Source of the DNA: Hyphomonadaceae bacterium
Lineage (GTDB): Bacteria > Pseudomonadota > Alphaproteobacteria > Caulobacterales > Hyphomonadaceae
Length of the DNA stretch: 64,000 nucleotides
NCBI GenBank assembly: GCA_947474455.1
Contig: CANJIL010000003.1
Location: forward strand, 1 to 64,000
Direction: 5' to 3'
The notes under the pieces: model-generated
Databases searched by the model: none
The model's input: only the letters and a program-made list of their open reading frames with translations
What the model was told of the DNA's origin: nothing
Translations under genes and position numbers: made by a program
Shown: positions 1 through 7,832 of the stretch, in pieces
How the letters are laid out: each line of letters opens with the position of its first letter
Numbering within the stretch: position 1 is the first letter of the stretch

Positions 1-40
1 GAGATCCTCGAGTCCTGAGGTCGCCCAAAACTTCGGCCGA

Positions 41-76
41 AACGCCGAGGGCCCCCAATTGGGGGCCCTCGGCGTT
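41..76. terminator. Perfect 36-bp palindrome, possible bidirectional terminator
   Basis: Bases 41-58 (aacgccgagggcccccaa) are the exact reverse complement of 59-76, so the RNA from either strand would form an 18-bp, very GC-rich stem. There is no U-tract on either side, so intrinsic termination is plausible but not certain. A transposon-related or protein-binding palindrome is the alternative. No intact gene abuts it inside the window. Confidence 0.55.
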
Positions 77-97
77 AACACCTGCGCTCACTGCAAG

Positions 98-141
98 TGA
101 TGTACTTTTACTCCGCCCGGCTGATGTAATTTTGCTCCGCC
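98..141. repeat. Two 20-bp direct repeats, IS21-end-like relic
   Basis: TGATGTACTTTTACTCCGCC (98-117) and TGATGTAATTTTGCTCCGCC (122-141) differ at two positions and start 24 bp apart. Multiple short terminal repeats spaced this way are typical of IS21-family ends, and the read-through sense (GGAGTAAAAGTACATCA on the minus strand) resembles such ends as I remember them. No istA or istB gene is visible in the window, so this would be a solo or truncated end. Confidence 0.4.
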
Positions 142-770
142 GTTGACACCAGTATTGACGTTCTTCGACCTCATCTGCTTCGCGCCGAGGGGCTTGTCGA
201 ACAGACGTTCAGGGAAACATCGGAAACGGTTCTGAAGCCCGGTGAGATTGACGACGTCGATGAAGTTGAACGCCGCACCGATGCGGCACTGACCGAAAAG
301 CTGGGCGTCACTTAGCAAACGGTCAGACCAATCTCATACGGGGCAGGCACGAGCACCGTTACCCCAAGCTGAACACCCGTCATCGTGGAGCATCGCGAAC
401 GTTACCTCGCTGACCGGCGCCGCGCCGACATTGCATGCCGGATTGCAGTCTTCACGCCGCGCGGCACTTGGTCGGCAGCCAGCGCCAAGACCAGCTGCTT
501 AACCCGCTTGAATTTGGGAGTGCTGTAAGCGTCCGGTCTGACTGACCTAGCAGCCCACATGGGTGCAACAGGCCATCGCGCTTGCGTGTCTTGCGATGAT
601 GGCGTCCTGCGCGGCGACCCCCAATTGAGCAATAGCGGCTCCAGGCGCAGGTGGGAGCTTAACGCGAGTACATTTTCGTTCAGTGGTGAAAAGGCGGCGG
701 GTTCCCGGCGGGGTCAGCCGGCAGGGTCTTCAGCAAAATGTAGGAAGATCGAGTGATTACGCTGAATCGC

Positions 771-860
771 TGGCGGAGAGGATGAGATTCGAACTCACGA
801 TAGGGTTTCCCCTATACGCCCTTAGCAGGGGCGCGCCTTCGACCACTCGGCCACCTCTCC
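771..860 (-). tRNA. tRNA-Ser (anticodon GCU)
   Basis: The minus strand reads GGAGAGGTGGCCGAGTGGTC..., a type II tRNA with a long variable arm. The acceptor stem GGAGAGG pairs with CCTCTCC. The anticodon stem CGCCC/GGGCG encloses the loop CTGCTAA with anticodon GCU, reading AGC/AGU serine codons. The T arm contains GAGTTCGAATCTC. A discriminator G and an encoded CCA end the molecule at 771. The region 3' of it is gene-poor, a common site for integrated elements. Confidence 0.97.
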
Positions 861-982
861 GCTTGGCGCCTGCGCAAGCGAGCGGCTTTCCTAGCTGGAT
901 TTGGGGCAGGTGCAAGTCTCCCGCAAAACCCAGCGGAAAAGCCCAGAAAACATGGGTTCGGGACCCCGAACCTGTCGGCCGC

Positions 983-1219
983 TCAGACGGCCTTGCTGCG
1001 CAACAGCCTTGCGCCGCTGATCTGTAGCCATACCCCAACCACTGCGAGCACGGCCCCGAACAGGCCGGCAGCCATCGCCGCCGGCCTGATGCTGAGGAAA
1101 TAGAACACCATCGCCAGCCCACCGCCGAAGGTGAGCCCGCCCATGACCAGCGCAATGCCTGTCATGAACAGCTTCTGTCCCTTCTTCTGGGCGAGGGAAA
1201 GCTCAGGCGTCGGCGTCAT
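983..1219 (-). CDS. Small two-helix membrane protein
   Basis: Hypothetical 78-residue protein starting MTPTPELS. A short cytoplasmic head with KKGQK is followed by two hydrophobic segments, about residues 17-42 (LFMTGIALVMGGLTFGGGLAMVFYFL) and 48-68 (AAGLFGAVLAVVGVWLQI), and a basic tail. The ATG begins three bases after the stop of the upstream small membrane ORF, so the two are probably cotranscribed and may act together. I do not recognise a named family. The longer ORF-track version (139 aa) is rejected because it would overlap the upstream gene. Confidence 0.6.
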   Translation of the reverse strand: MTPTPELSLAQKKGQKLFMTGIALVMGGLTFGGGLAMVFYFLSIRPAAMAAGLFGAVLAVVGVWLQISGARLLRSKAV

Positions 1220-1221
1220 GA

Positions 1222-1473
1222 TCAGGCGCTGCGCGCTTCCCGGATCTTGTTGAAACCCATCAGCAGGAGCCCACTTCCTACCAGGAACGCCAGCCACGAC
1301 AGCGACGCGATCGGTCCGCCGAGAACGCCAAGGAACAAGGCCTTCAGCACTACGGACACGATAATTCCTGCGACGCCGAGTCCGGCGAGGATGGCGCCCC
1401 AAAGGGTAAGCTTATGTCCGACAGCGCGCATCCGCGCGCGCATGCCTTCGGGAGGGGTGTAAGCATTGGCCAT
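1222..1473 (-). CDS. Small two-helix membrane protein
   Basis: Hypothetical 83-residue protein, MANAYTPPEG..., with two hydrophobic segments (about residues 24-46 and 55-75) separated by a Gly/Pro turn and ending in a basic tail. The start is supported by an AGGA about nine bases upstream of the ATG. It is the first gene of a two-gene unit with the 78-aa membrane protein just downstream. No catalytic motif is seen and no function is proposed. Confidence 0.65.
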   Translation of the reverse strand: MANAYTPPEGMRARMRAVGHKLTLWGAILAGLGVAGIIVSVVLKALFLGVLGGPIASLSWLAFLVGSGLLLMGFNKIREARSA

Positions 1474-2053
1474 GTTTGTATCCTGGCTCTGTTTTGCTGT
1501 GCGTTTCTACTCGTATCTGCGTCCCGCCCCGTACCTTATCAGTATCTGCCGTCAGGGTGGCGACGCGACCAGAGTAGCAGATTTGCGGATCTGTTACACC
1601 CCGCGCCATTTGGGTGAGATCATCCAACCTCGCCACACGCGCTGCGGCGACTTTCTTCGGCACGGTCGTCGTCCCAACGTCCGTTGCGCAGGCTGCGGCC
1701 TCCGCCCGCCTCAGCACTTCGATGCCACATAGCTCCAGACCATCCCTCAGGACCTACAAGGCTGGAACACGTCCGGCAGCGCCTCGGACAGAAGCTCCTG
1801 CCGCGACTTGGGCGGCTTGAAGATCCAGCGCTCGTCCTTCGCCCAGCAGTGCATGAATCGACATTGACCATGGAACCGCCGTGGGACTGCGGCTCGACCG
1901 CGCCCGGCAGTCCGAGCGCAGCGCGGCATAAGTCAGCGGCTGTGGCCAGGACGGGTCAGACTAGCTTGAGCAAACTTCTCTCGAATGTTGCTGTACGCGC
2001 GCCACCGGGCGACAGGCGACAGGCGACAGGCGACAGGCGACAGGCGAGCGACC
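1474..2053. other. 580-bp stretch with no supported gene
   Basis: Several overlapping short ORFs occur on both strands because of high GC, but none has a recognisable family, a good ribosome-binding site or a protein-like composition throughout. One minus-strand frame (1747-1929, ...MHCWAKDERWIFKPPKSRQELLSEALP...) looks locally protein-like and could be a gene remnant. The right edge carries a 7-bp tandem repeat. Confidence 0.4.
2009..2043. repeat. Five tandem copies of GCGACAG
   Basis: Five exact head-to-tail copies of the heptamer gcgacag run from 2009 to 2043, followed by gcgag. The array lies about ten bases beyond the stop codon of the downstream ABC ATPase gene (minus strand). A 7-bp unit makes it a slippage-prone minisatellite. 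Confidence 0.9.
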
Positions 2054-3136
2054 TTACATATCCGCCTTCGCGTCAAGATGGATGCGCCAACCGTCGGCGT
2101 AGAGATGCACGCCCGCCGGATCGAACGTGATATGTGGATCGGCCGGAATCTCTTCGCCTTCCTCCGCGATCACTGTGATCGCATGACCCTCCACCACGGC
2201 CCGCACGATCCGGAAACGACCGGCGTCCTCGATGCGCGCGATCTTAACCGGAATGCCAGTATCGCCAAGGCGCATAGATTCCGGACGCACGCCGATCTCG
2301 AGCTTCGGTTTTCCGCGAAGCCTGGGCTCGCAAGGCAAGACCGCCACATACTCCCCAAGACGCATTCTGGCGCCGTCGATGCTGGTCGGGATCACATTCA
2401 TGCCTGGCGATCCAATGAAGCGCCCGACGAAGGTATGGCTCGGCCGCTCGAACAGGTCCCTAGGCGATCCGACTTGCACGATCTGGCCCGCATGCATGAC
2501 GACCACCTTGCTGGCGAGCGTCAGCGCCTCGGCTTGATTGTGTGTCGCATAGAGCAGCGTGCAACCGGAGCTCTTGTGCATCTCCTGCAGCCGGCTCAGC
2601 ATCCGCCGTTTCATCGGCGGCTCGATCGCCGCAAGCGGCTCGTCCAGCAACATGACGCCAGAATCTGGGCGAACAAGGCCGCGCCCGAGCGAGATCCTCT
2701 GTTTTACATCCGCCGCAAACCCACGCGCTTTTTGATCGCCGATCCCGTTGAGCTCGGTCAGTTCGAGCGCTTCGTTCACGCGTCGGTTGATCTCCGCCAG
2801 CTTAAGGCCGTGATTGCGCAGCGGGAAGGCCAGGTTCTCCCGCACTGTCCTCGATTCATGCACTGCCGGCGTCTCAGGGACGTGCGCAACGTTGCGTTTG
2901 CTGGCCGCCACATCCGTCACGTCTTCGCCATTGAACCTTACCCGGCCCAGCGTCGGCGTCACCAATCCGGAGATGATGTTGAGCAGCGTGGTCTTGCCGC
3001 AACCAGGCGGCCCCAGCAGGGCATACAGGCCGCCATCGCCGAACGCCTGGTTCACATGGTGCAGGGCAACGTCGGCGTCCGACTTGGGATTGCGCCCGTA
3101 GGCGTGGCGTATGTTGGCGATGTCGATGCGCGCCAC
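2054..3136 (-). CDS. glpT: ABC transporter ATP-binding protein, GlpT-like
   Basis: A 360-residue ATPase of the CUT1/MalK type with a C-terminal TOBE region. The N-terminus MARIDIANIRHAYGRNPKSDADVAL closely matches the rhizobial glycerol importer ATPase GlpT (from memory). Visible motifs are Walker A GPPGCGKTT (about residue 42), an LSGGQ-equivalent VKQRISLGRG, Walker B VMLLDEP and the H-loop YATHNQAEAL. The Q-loop region reads HVPETPAVHE and lacks the usual glutamine. It sits three bases downstream of the GlpS-like gene, so the two probably form a heterodimeric ATPase. No glycerol permease or binding-protein genes are present in the window, so the substrate is inferred. Confidence 0.82.
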   Translation of the reverse strand: MARIDIANIRHAYGRNPKSDADVALHHVNQAFGDGGLYALLGPPGCGKTTLLNIISGLVTPTLGRVRFNGEDVTDVAASKRNVAHVPETPAVHESRTVRENLAFPLRNHGLKLAEINRRVNEALELTELNGIGDQKARGFAADVKQRISLGRGLVRPDSGVMLLDEPLAAIEPPMKRRMLSRLQEMHKSSGCTLLYATHNQAEALTLASKVVVMHAGQIVQVGSPRDLFERPSHTFVGRFIGSPGMNVIPTSIDGARMRLGEYVAVLPCEPRLRGKPKLEIGVRPESMRLGDTGIPVKIARIEDAGRFRIVRAVVEGHAITVIAEEGEEIPADPHITFDPAGVHLYADGWRIHLDAKADM

Positions 3137-3139
3137 AGA

Positions 3140-4171
3140 TCAGGCCGCCTCAGCTACAGGCCCTAGCGCGGCTCCATCTGTACCGAACTCCAGGATATCG
3201 TCAGGCTCGACATGAACGGCCAGGGGCGATCCTGGCGCAAACGCATGGACGCCGCGCGCTAGCATCACCCAGCTTTCGGCGCCATGATTCAAGTAGATGC
3301 AGGTCTCCGACCCCTTGATCTCGGTCGACAGCACTTCCAGCGAAAACGACAGCGCACGAGATGTCTTGCGCTGGAGCCGCAGGTGATGCGGACGCACGGC
3401 CAGCACGCTCGCGCCTGGATAGCGGTTTTGCCGTATGCCGGCCTCAGGGGGAAACACGTTGAGCGGTGGATCGGAAAACGCCATTGCCGTCACCAGGGAA
3501 TTGGGGTGACGGTAGACATCGGACGTGGGGCCGAACTGGATGATGCGTCCCCTGTTCAGCGTCGCCGCCCAGCCTCCGAGCATGAGCGCCTCGGCCGGGT
3601 CCGCCGTGGCGTACACGACGACGGCGGAGCAATTCGCGAACAGAGTCGACAGTTCAGCACGCAAGTCGTCGCGCACCATAGGATGCAGGCTGGCCAGCGG
3701 TTCGTCGAGCAGGATCAGTCCGGACTTCTGAACGATTGCCCGCGCCAGCGCCACGCGCTGCCGCATCGCGTCGGGAAGCGCCGCCGTCTTGCGATCGAGA
3801 TAGGGCTTCAGCCGCAACAGCTCCGCCACGCGCGCGACCTCGCGCTCAATAAACGAGTCCGCCATCTTCCGCGCTTTCAAGGGCGAGGCGATGGTATCGC
3901 GCACCGTGAAGCGCGGCCTGGTGACGAGTTGTGGCTCGACCATCGCCACATTGCGCTTGGCGAATGGCTTGCCGGTCACGTTCTGGCCGTCGAACCAGAC
4001 CTCACCCGAACCCGGCTTCTCTAGCCCGGCCATCACGCGCAACAGGCTGGTCTTGCCCGACTGCGCCTGGCCAAGCAGGATGTTGAGCTCGCCGCGCTCA
4101 AGGCGGATCGAGACGTCCGACAGATGCTTGACGCCGCCGACCTCCCGGGAAACGCCTCTCAACTCCAGCAT
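3140..4171 (-). CDS. glpS: ABC transporter ATP-binding protein, GlpS-like
   Basis: A 343-residue ATPase starting MLELRGVSREVGGVKHLSDVSI, matching the GlpS subunit of the glycerol ABC importer. Walker A is GQAQSGKTS, the signature is DAMRQRVALARA and Walker B is LILLDEP. The position of the H-loop histidine reads YATADPAEAL with no histidine, as I recall for GlpS relatives, so GlpS may be the non-catalytic partner of GlpT. The start at 4171 is chosen over the track start (4201) because family members begin MLELR; 4186 is also possible. The gene is upstream of and probably cotranscribed with glpT. Confidence 0.8.
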   Translation of the reverse strand: MLELRGVSREVGGVKHLSDVSIRLERGELNILLGQAQSGKTSLLRVMAGLEKPGSGEVWFDGQNVTGKPFAKRNVAMVEPQLVTRPRFTVRDTIASPLKARKMADSFIEREVARVAELLRLKPYLDRKTAALPDAMRQRVALARAIVQKSGLILLDEPLASLHPMVRDDLRAELSTLFANCSAVVVYATADPAEALMLGGWAATLNRGRIIQFGPTSDVYRHPNSLVTAMAFSDPPLNVFPPEAGIRQNRYPGASVLAVRPHHLRLQRKTSRALSFSLEVLSTEIKGSETCIYLNHGAESWVMLARGVHAFAPGSPLAVHVEPDDILEFGTDGAALGPVAEAA

Positions 4172-4463
4172 GCAGATCCGCGCCATTCGGTGTGAAATCA
4201 ACTTATGCCGCTGTGCTTGTCGCTGCGAAACGCGTCACCCGCGACACGCGAATCTGGCGTCAACTAGAATCCTAACGACCTCAATCCCTCCAGGGTAACG
4301 CCGAGTTCGGCCGGCCGTGAGAGCAGGCGGACTTGATCACCGGTTTTCGGATTAACCACTCCACACCGAACACAATCCAGTGCGCCGCGCATCAGCCGTT
4401 TGACGCTGTCTGGGAATGCCCGATAATTGGTGCGATAGGCGGAAACACCCAGGAGCGCTCCCC

Positions 4464-5129
4464 ATGCTCACGCGTACGTTAACTCTCTTTGCGATTGCCG
4501 CGGCTGCCGCAGATCTGACGGCGTGCTCGCCAGCGGACCCTGCGACCACCGCCGCAACCGCTCCGGTCGCGTCTGAAGCCTTCCAGGTCAAGCAGACCCT
4601 GCCGCACGCGAGGATCAACAACTTCAAGCTGAAGGACGCCAACGGGCAAGCCTACGAGCTCTACAAGATGACCGACGCCAAGGCCGTGGTAATCTCGATG
4701 CACACGCGCGGTTGCCCGATCGGCCAGCAACTCACGCCGGACTTCCACGCACTCCAGAATGCCTACGAGACCAAGGGCGTGAAATTCCTGATGATCAATC
4801 CCAACATGCAGGACACCGCGGAGATCATCGCGAAGGAGGCCAACGAGTTCGGCATCACCATCCCGATCCTGAAGGACACCGACCAGTCCGTCACCGAGCC
4901 GCTGGGCGTCGAGCGCGCCACCGAAACACTGATCATCGAGCCAAAAACCTGGAAGATCCTGTACCAGGGTCCGATCAACGACCGCGTCACCTTCGGCCGA
5001 GCGAAAGGCAAGGCGGACAACAATTACGCCGTCGATACGCTCGATGCGATGCTAGCCGGCAAGGCCGTCACGCCGAGCTATCATCCCACCGACGGCTGCA
5101 TCATCGCGTTTGAGAAACGCCACGGCTGA
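4464..5129 (+). CDS. Redoxin/AhpC-TSA-like lipoprotein
   Basis: A 221-residue predicted lipoprotein. MLTRTLTLFAIAAAAADLTAC is a signal peptide with lipobox LTAC, so the mature protein is probably membrane-anchored in the periplasm. The rest is a thioredoxin-fold redoxin domain: the motif HTRGCPIGQQL carries the single likely redox or peroxidatic cysteine, followed by the strand KFLMINPNMQD and a cis-Pro-like region near TETLIIEP. An AGGAG lies about nine bases upstream of the chosen ATG. It resembles peroxiredoxin-like proteins that reduce peroxides or act beside cytochromes; the partner is unknown. It stands alone in its surroundings. Confidence 0.75.
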   Translation: MLTRTLTLFAIAAAAADLTACSPADPATTAATAPVASEAFQVKQTLPHARINNFKLKDANGQAYELYKMTDAKAVVISMHTRGCPIGQQLTPDFHALQNAYETKGVKFLMINPNMQDTAEIIAKEANEFGITIPILKDTDQSVTEPLGVERATETLIIEPKTWKILYQGPINDRVTFGRAKGKADNNYAVDTLDAMLAGKAVTPSYHPTDGCIIAFEKRHG

Positions 5130-5345
5130 TCGCCGCAACCCCTTCTTAATACTTCGAGCCGGAATACCGCGCCGCGCTTGCTTCGCTGCAATCGCTGCGC
5201 CGTTTCGCCTCCGGAACGCCGCGTAGAAACATTGCGTCAAACGCCCGATCGAACGAATTTCATCGATCTCCTGAAACCGGCTTTGACCCTAATCCGCTAA
5301 CCTCAAGATCATCGAGAGGGCCCTCGAAAGCGTTGCGGACAATCG

Positions 5346-5580
5346 ATGCGTGCTGAGAGACTAGCGTGGGCCGACAGGCCAAAGGCCACCGCCGCCAGAC
5401 GGCGCGAGAGCGATAAAGCCACGCCGCTCGTCGTCCAGACCACGCGCCGCAAACGCTTCCTCCACCGCAGCGGCATCCGTGTCGCTACACGCTTCATCGA
5501 TGCGCTAGCTGTAGCCATCGTCACCATCGGCCTCTGCCTGTCGCACGGCATCGATCTGCTCGCGATCCCGTTCGGCGCCC
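5346..5580 (+). pseudogene. Out-of-frame 5' part of the hfsE-like gene
   Basis: This frame encodes a basic head and a first transmembrane helix (RVATRFIDALAVAIVTIGLCLSHGIDLLAIPF) of the kind that starts polyprenyl-phosphate sugar-1-phosphate transferases. The reading then has to move into the frame of the following gene. Removing one C from the CCC at 5578-5580 would join ...IPFGA to ALPYMLMPAMSVAGVWLPGG without interruption. Either a real frameshift or a sequencing error separates this segment from the catalytic part at 5593-6852. Confidence 0.7.
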
Positions 5581-5592
5581 GCGCTGCCTTAC

Positions 5593-6852
5593 ATGCTGAT
5601 GCCCGCCATGTCCGTCGCCGGCGTCTGGCTCCCGGGCGGCTATCGCTTCCGCTACGCCGAGCCCGTCCTCGGCCACCTCCTGCGCGCGGCCCTCGGCGCG
5701 TCCACCGCGATGGGCCTCGTCTTTGTCATCATGGCGATGGTTGACCCGGCGCAGCTGCCGGTGTTCGCACGTCTCTGCGCCGCCAACGCTCTGACCGTGT
5801 TCGCGCTGCACGCCAACTATCTCGGCATGGTCCGCGCCGCCACCCGCAAGGGCCACCTGTCCGACAACGTCGTCATCGTCGGCGCAACCCATGCCGCCGC
5901 CCGCATCGTCTCGCGCAATGTCCGCGAACACGAGCTCAACATCGTCGGCTATTTCGACGACCGCGCCGGCCGCAGCGCCGCAACGCTGATGGGCGACACG
6001 CCATTTCTCGGCGGCGTCGATGACCTGCTGACCTGGGAAGGCCTACCCGATGTCGACCGCATCGTCGTCACAGTCACGTCGACGGCTCAGGCGCGCGTGC
6101 GCGAACTGATCGACCGCATCCGCAACCTGCCGCAGGAAATCATCCTCGTCCTCGACCTCGAGGGCTTCAACCCGGAACAGACCTCGCTGGCCCGCGTCGT
6201 CGATGCGCCCGCCGCCTACATCTCCGGCGCGCCCAAGGATGTCCGGCGCGCCGCAGTCAAGCGCGTGTTCGATCTCGTCGTCGCCACCACGGCGCTGGTT
6301 GTGCTCGCGATCCCGATGGCCGTCATCGCGCTGGCCGTCCGTCTCGACAGCCCCGGCTCGGTGTTCTTCCGCCAGAAGCGCCACGGCTTCAACAACGAGA
6401 CCATCCGGGTCTGGAAGTTCCGCTCCATGCGCCCCGACAAGCGCGCCGAGGAAGGCGTCATCCGCCAGACGGTCGCCGACGATCCACGCGTCACGCGTCT
6501 CGGCCGTTTCCTGCGCCTCACCAGCCTCGACGAACTCCCACAGCTCATCAGCGTACTCAAGGGTGAGATGTCCATCGTCGGCCCGCGTCCCCACGTCGTC
6601 GGCATGACCGCCGGCTCCATCGAGGTCACGCGCACCGTCGGCGACTACGCTCACCGCCATCGCATGAAGCCCGGCATGACGGGTTGGGCGCAGATCAACG
6701 GATCGCGCGGTCCCTGCCACACGCCCGACGAAGTCCGCGCGCGCGTCCGGCTCGATATCGATTATGTGAAACGCGCTTCGGTCTGGCTCGACGCCTGGAT
6801 CGTGTTGATGACGATCCCGTGCCTGATCGGCGACCGCGCGAAGCACAGGTAG
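5593..6852 (+). CDS. hfsE: Polyprenyl-phosphate sugar-1-phosphate transferase, HfsE-like
   Basis: A 419-residue in-frame portion of an exopolysaccharide initiating transferase. It has N-terminal membrane helices, a NAD-binding-like middle domain (VVIVGATHAAARIVSRNV) and a C-terminal bacterial sugar-transferase domain. That domain shows the membrane hairpin KRVFDLVVATTALVV, the catalytic stretch FRQKRHGFNNETIRVWKFRSMR, and [24 protein letters not shown]. It would attach the first sugar phosphate to undecaprenyl phosphate at the inner membrane. Its position before HfsG and HfsH homologues supports HfsE. The first helix lies in another frame upstream (5346-5580), so the native start is probably 5346 and this gene is frameshifted or uses a shortened start. 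Confidence 0.85.
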   Translation: MLMPAMSVAGVWLPGGYRFRYAEPVLGHLLRAALGASTAMGLVFVIMAMVDPAQLPVFARLCAANALTVFALHANYLGMVRAATRKGHLSDNVVIVGATHAAARIVSRNVREHELNIVGYFDDRAGRSAATLMGDTPFLGGVDDLLTWEGLPDVDRIVVTVTSTAQARVRELIDRIRNLPQEIILVLDLEGFNPEQTSLARVVDAPAAYISGAPKDVRRAAVKRVFDLVVATTALVVLAIPMAVIALAVRLDSPGSVFFRQKRHGFNNETIRVWKFRSMRPDKRAEEGVIRQTVADDPRVTRLGRFLRLTSLDELPQLISVLKGEMSIVGPRPHVVGMTAGSIEVTRTVGDYAHRHRMKPGMTGWAQINGSRGPCHTPDEVRARVRLDIDYVKRASVWLDAWIVLMTIPCLIGDRAKHR

Positions 6853-6857
6853 CCGCC

Positions 6858-7832
6858 ATGCACGCAGTTAAATACGTCCTCGACCTGATGCATCACCCCC
6901 GCAACGCGGACCAGGTCCATGACAACGTGTTCTGGCGCGGCGCCGTCCCGCGCATTTCGATCTGCGTGCCCACCTTCCGCCACGACGTGACGCCGCTGCT
7001 CGCCAGCCTCTCGAAGTGCGAAGCGACCGAAATGATCGAAGTCATCGTGTACGACGATGGAAGCCGCGACAACGATCTGCTCGCACGCACGCAGCACAGC
7101 GCCAGCCACGCCAACGCCGCCGTCCGCATCGTGTCTGCCGACGCCAACCGCGGCCGCGCCGCTGCGCGCAACGCCGCCATCACCCACGCCCGCGCCGACT
7201 GGGTGCTGCTTGTCGACGCGGACATGACGCCGGACACGCCAGCCTTCATCGAGGCCTATGTCAACGCCATCGATCGCGCCGCGACCCCCGCCGTCATCGT
7301 CGGCGGCTACTCGCTGCTGTCGGCGCCCACCGATCGCGTCTACGCACTGCATCGCTGGCAGGCCCTTATGTCAGAATGCATCCCGGCCTGGAAGCGCGCC
7401 GAAGTACCCGGCCGCTACGTGTTCTCGTCCAACGTGCTCCTCCACCGCGCCGTGCTCGAGGCGTGCCCCTTCGACGAGACCTTCGTCGGCTGGGGTTGGG
7501 AGGACACTGACTGGGGCCTCAGTGTCCAGAAGCTATTTCCCATAATCCATATCGACAACACAGCCACCCATCTCGGCCTCGACTCGACCCAACAGCTGAT
7601 GGGCAAGTACGCCCGCTCCAGCGCGAACTTCGCGCGCATGGCGTCCCGCCACCCCGAAGACGCCGCCGCCATGCCGCTCTACCAGGCCGCGGCCCACGCC
7701 CGCGCCTTGCCGTTCCGCGGTTCGATCAAATGGCTCGCGGCCGATATCGCAAGATCCGAAAGTCTGCCCGTCGCCGTGCGCGGCCGCGCCCTCAAGGCCT
7801 GGCGTGCGCTTGTCTATTCGGAGGTCCTGTAA
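6858..7832 (+). CDS. hfsG: Family 2 glycosyltransferase, HfsG-like
   Basis: A 324-residue GT-A fold glycosyltransferase. Visible features are the N-terminal strand RISICVPTFRHD, VIVYDDGSRD for nucleotide binding, the DXD metal site LLVDADMTPD, and the C-terminal GT27-like motif FVGWGWEDTDWG with the likely catalytic acidic pair. No membrane segments are seen, so it would act at the cytoplasmic face, adding sugars to the lipid-linked repeat of the adhesin. The ATG follows the transferase stop by five bases, and the stop overlaps the next ATG by one base (TAATG), indicating tight translational coupling. The track start at 6684 is rejected because it overlaps the sugar transferase. Confidence 0.85.
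   Translation: MHAVKYVLDLMHHPRNADQVHDNVFWRGAVPRISICVPTFRHDVTPLLASLSKCEATEMIEVIVYDDGSRDNDLLARTQHSASHANAAVRIVSADANRGRAAARNAAITHARADWVLLVDADMTPDTPAFIEAYVNAIDRAATPAVIVGGYSLLSAPTDRVYALHRWQALMSECIPAWKRAEVPGRYVFSSNVLLHRAVLEACPFDETFVGWGWEDTDWGLSVQKLFPIIHIDNTATHLGLDSTQQLMGKYARSSANFARMASRHPEDAAAMPLYQAAAHARALPFRGSIKWLAADIARSESLPVAVRGRALKAWRALVYSEVL

Larger units (their letters stand above)
1..770. other. Gene-poor, decayed region 3' of tRNA-Ser
   Basis: No convincing complete gene is seen. On the plus strand about 142-315 reads openly to a stop (ending ...RRTDAALTEKLGVT) with an acidic, protein-like composition. It has no start codon and begins immediately after the IS21-like repeats, so it may be the 3' remnant of an inserted-into gene. 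The short ORFs in the track at 88-318, 402-632 and 559-756 show no recognisable family and are probably chance or relic frames. Confidence 0.4.

Noticed and set aside
2009-2043. Possible CRISPR-like array
   Set aside because: Repeats are 7 bp, exact and without spacers, so this is a minisatellite; no cas genes are present.
1985-3166. 393-aa plus-strand ORF opposite glpT
   Set aside because: Antisense shadow; begins inside the GCGACAG tandem repeat.
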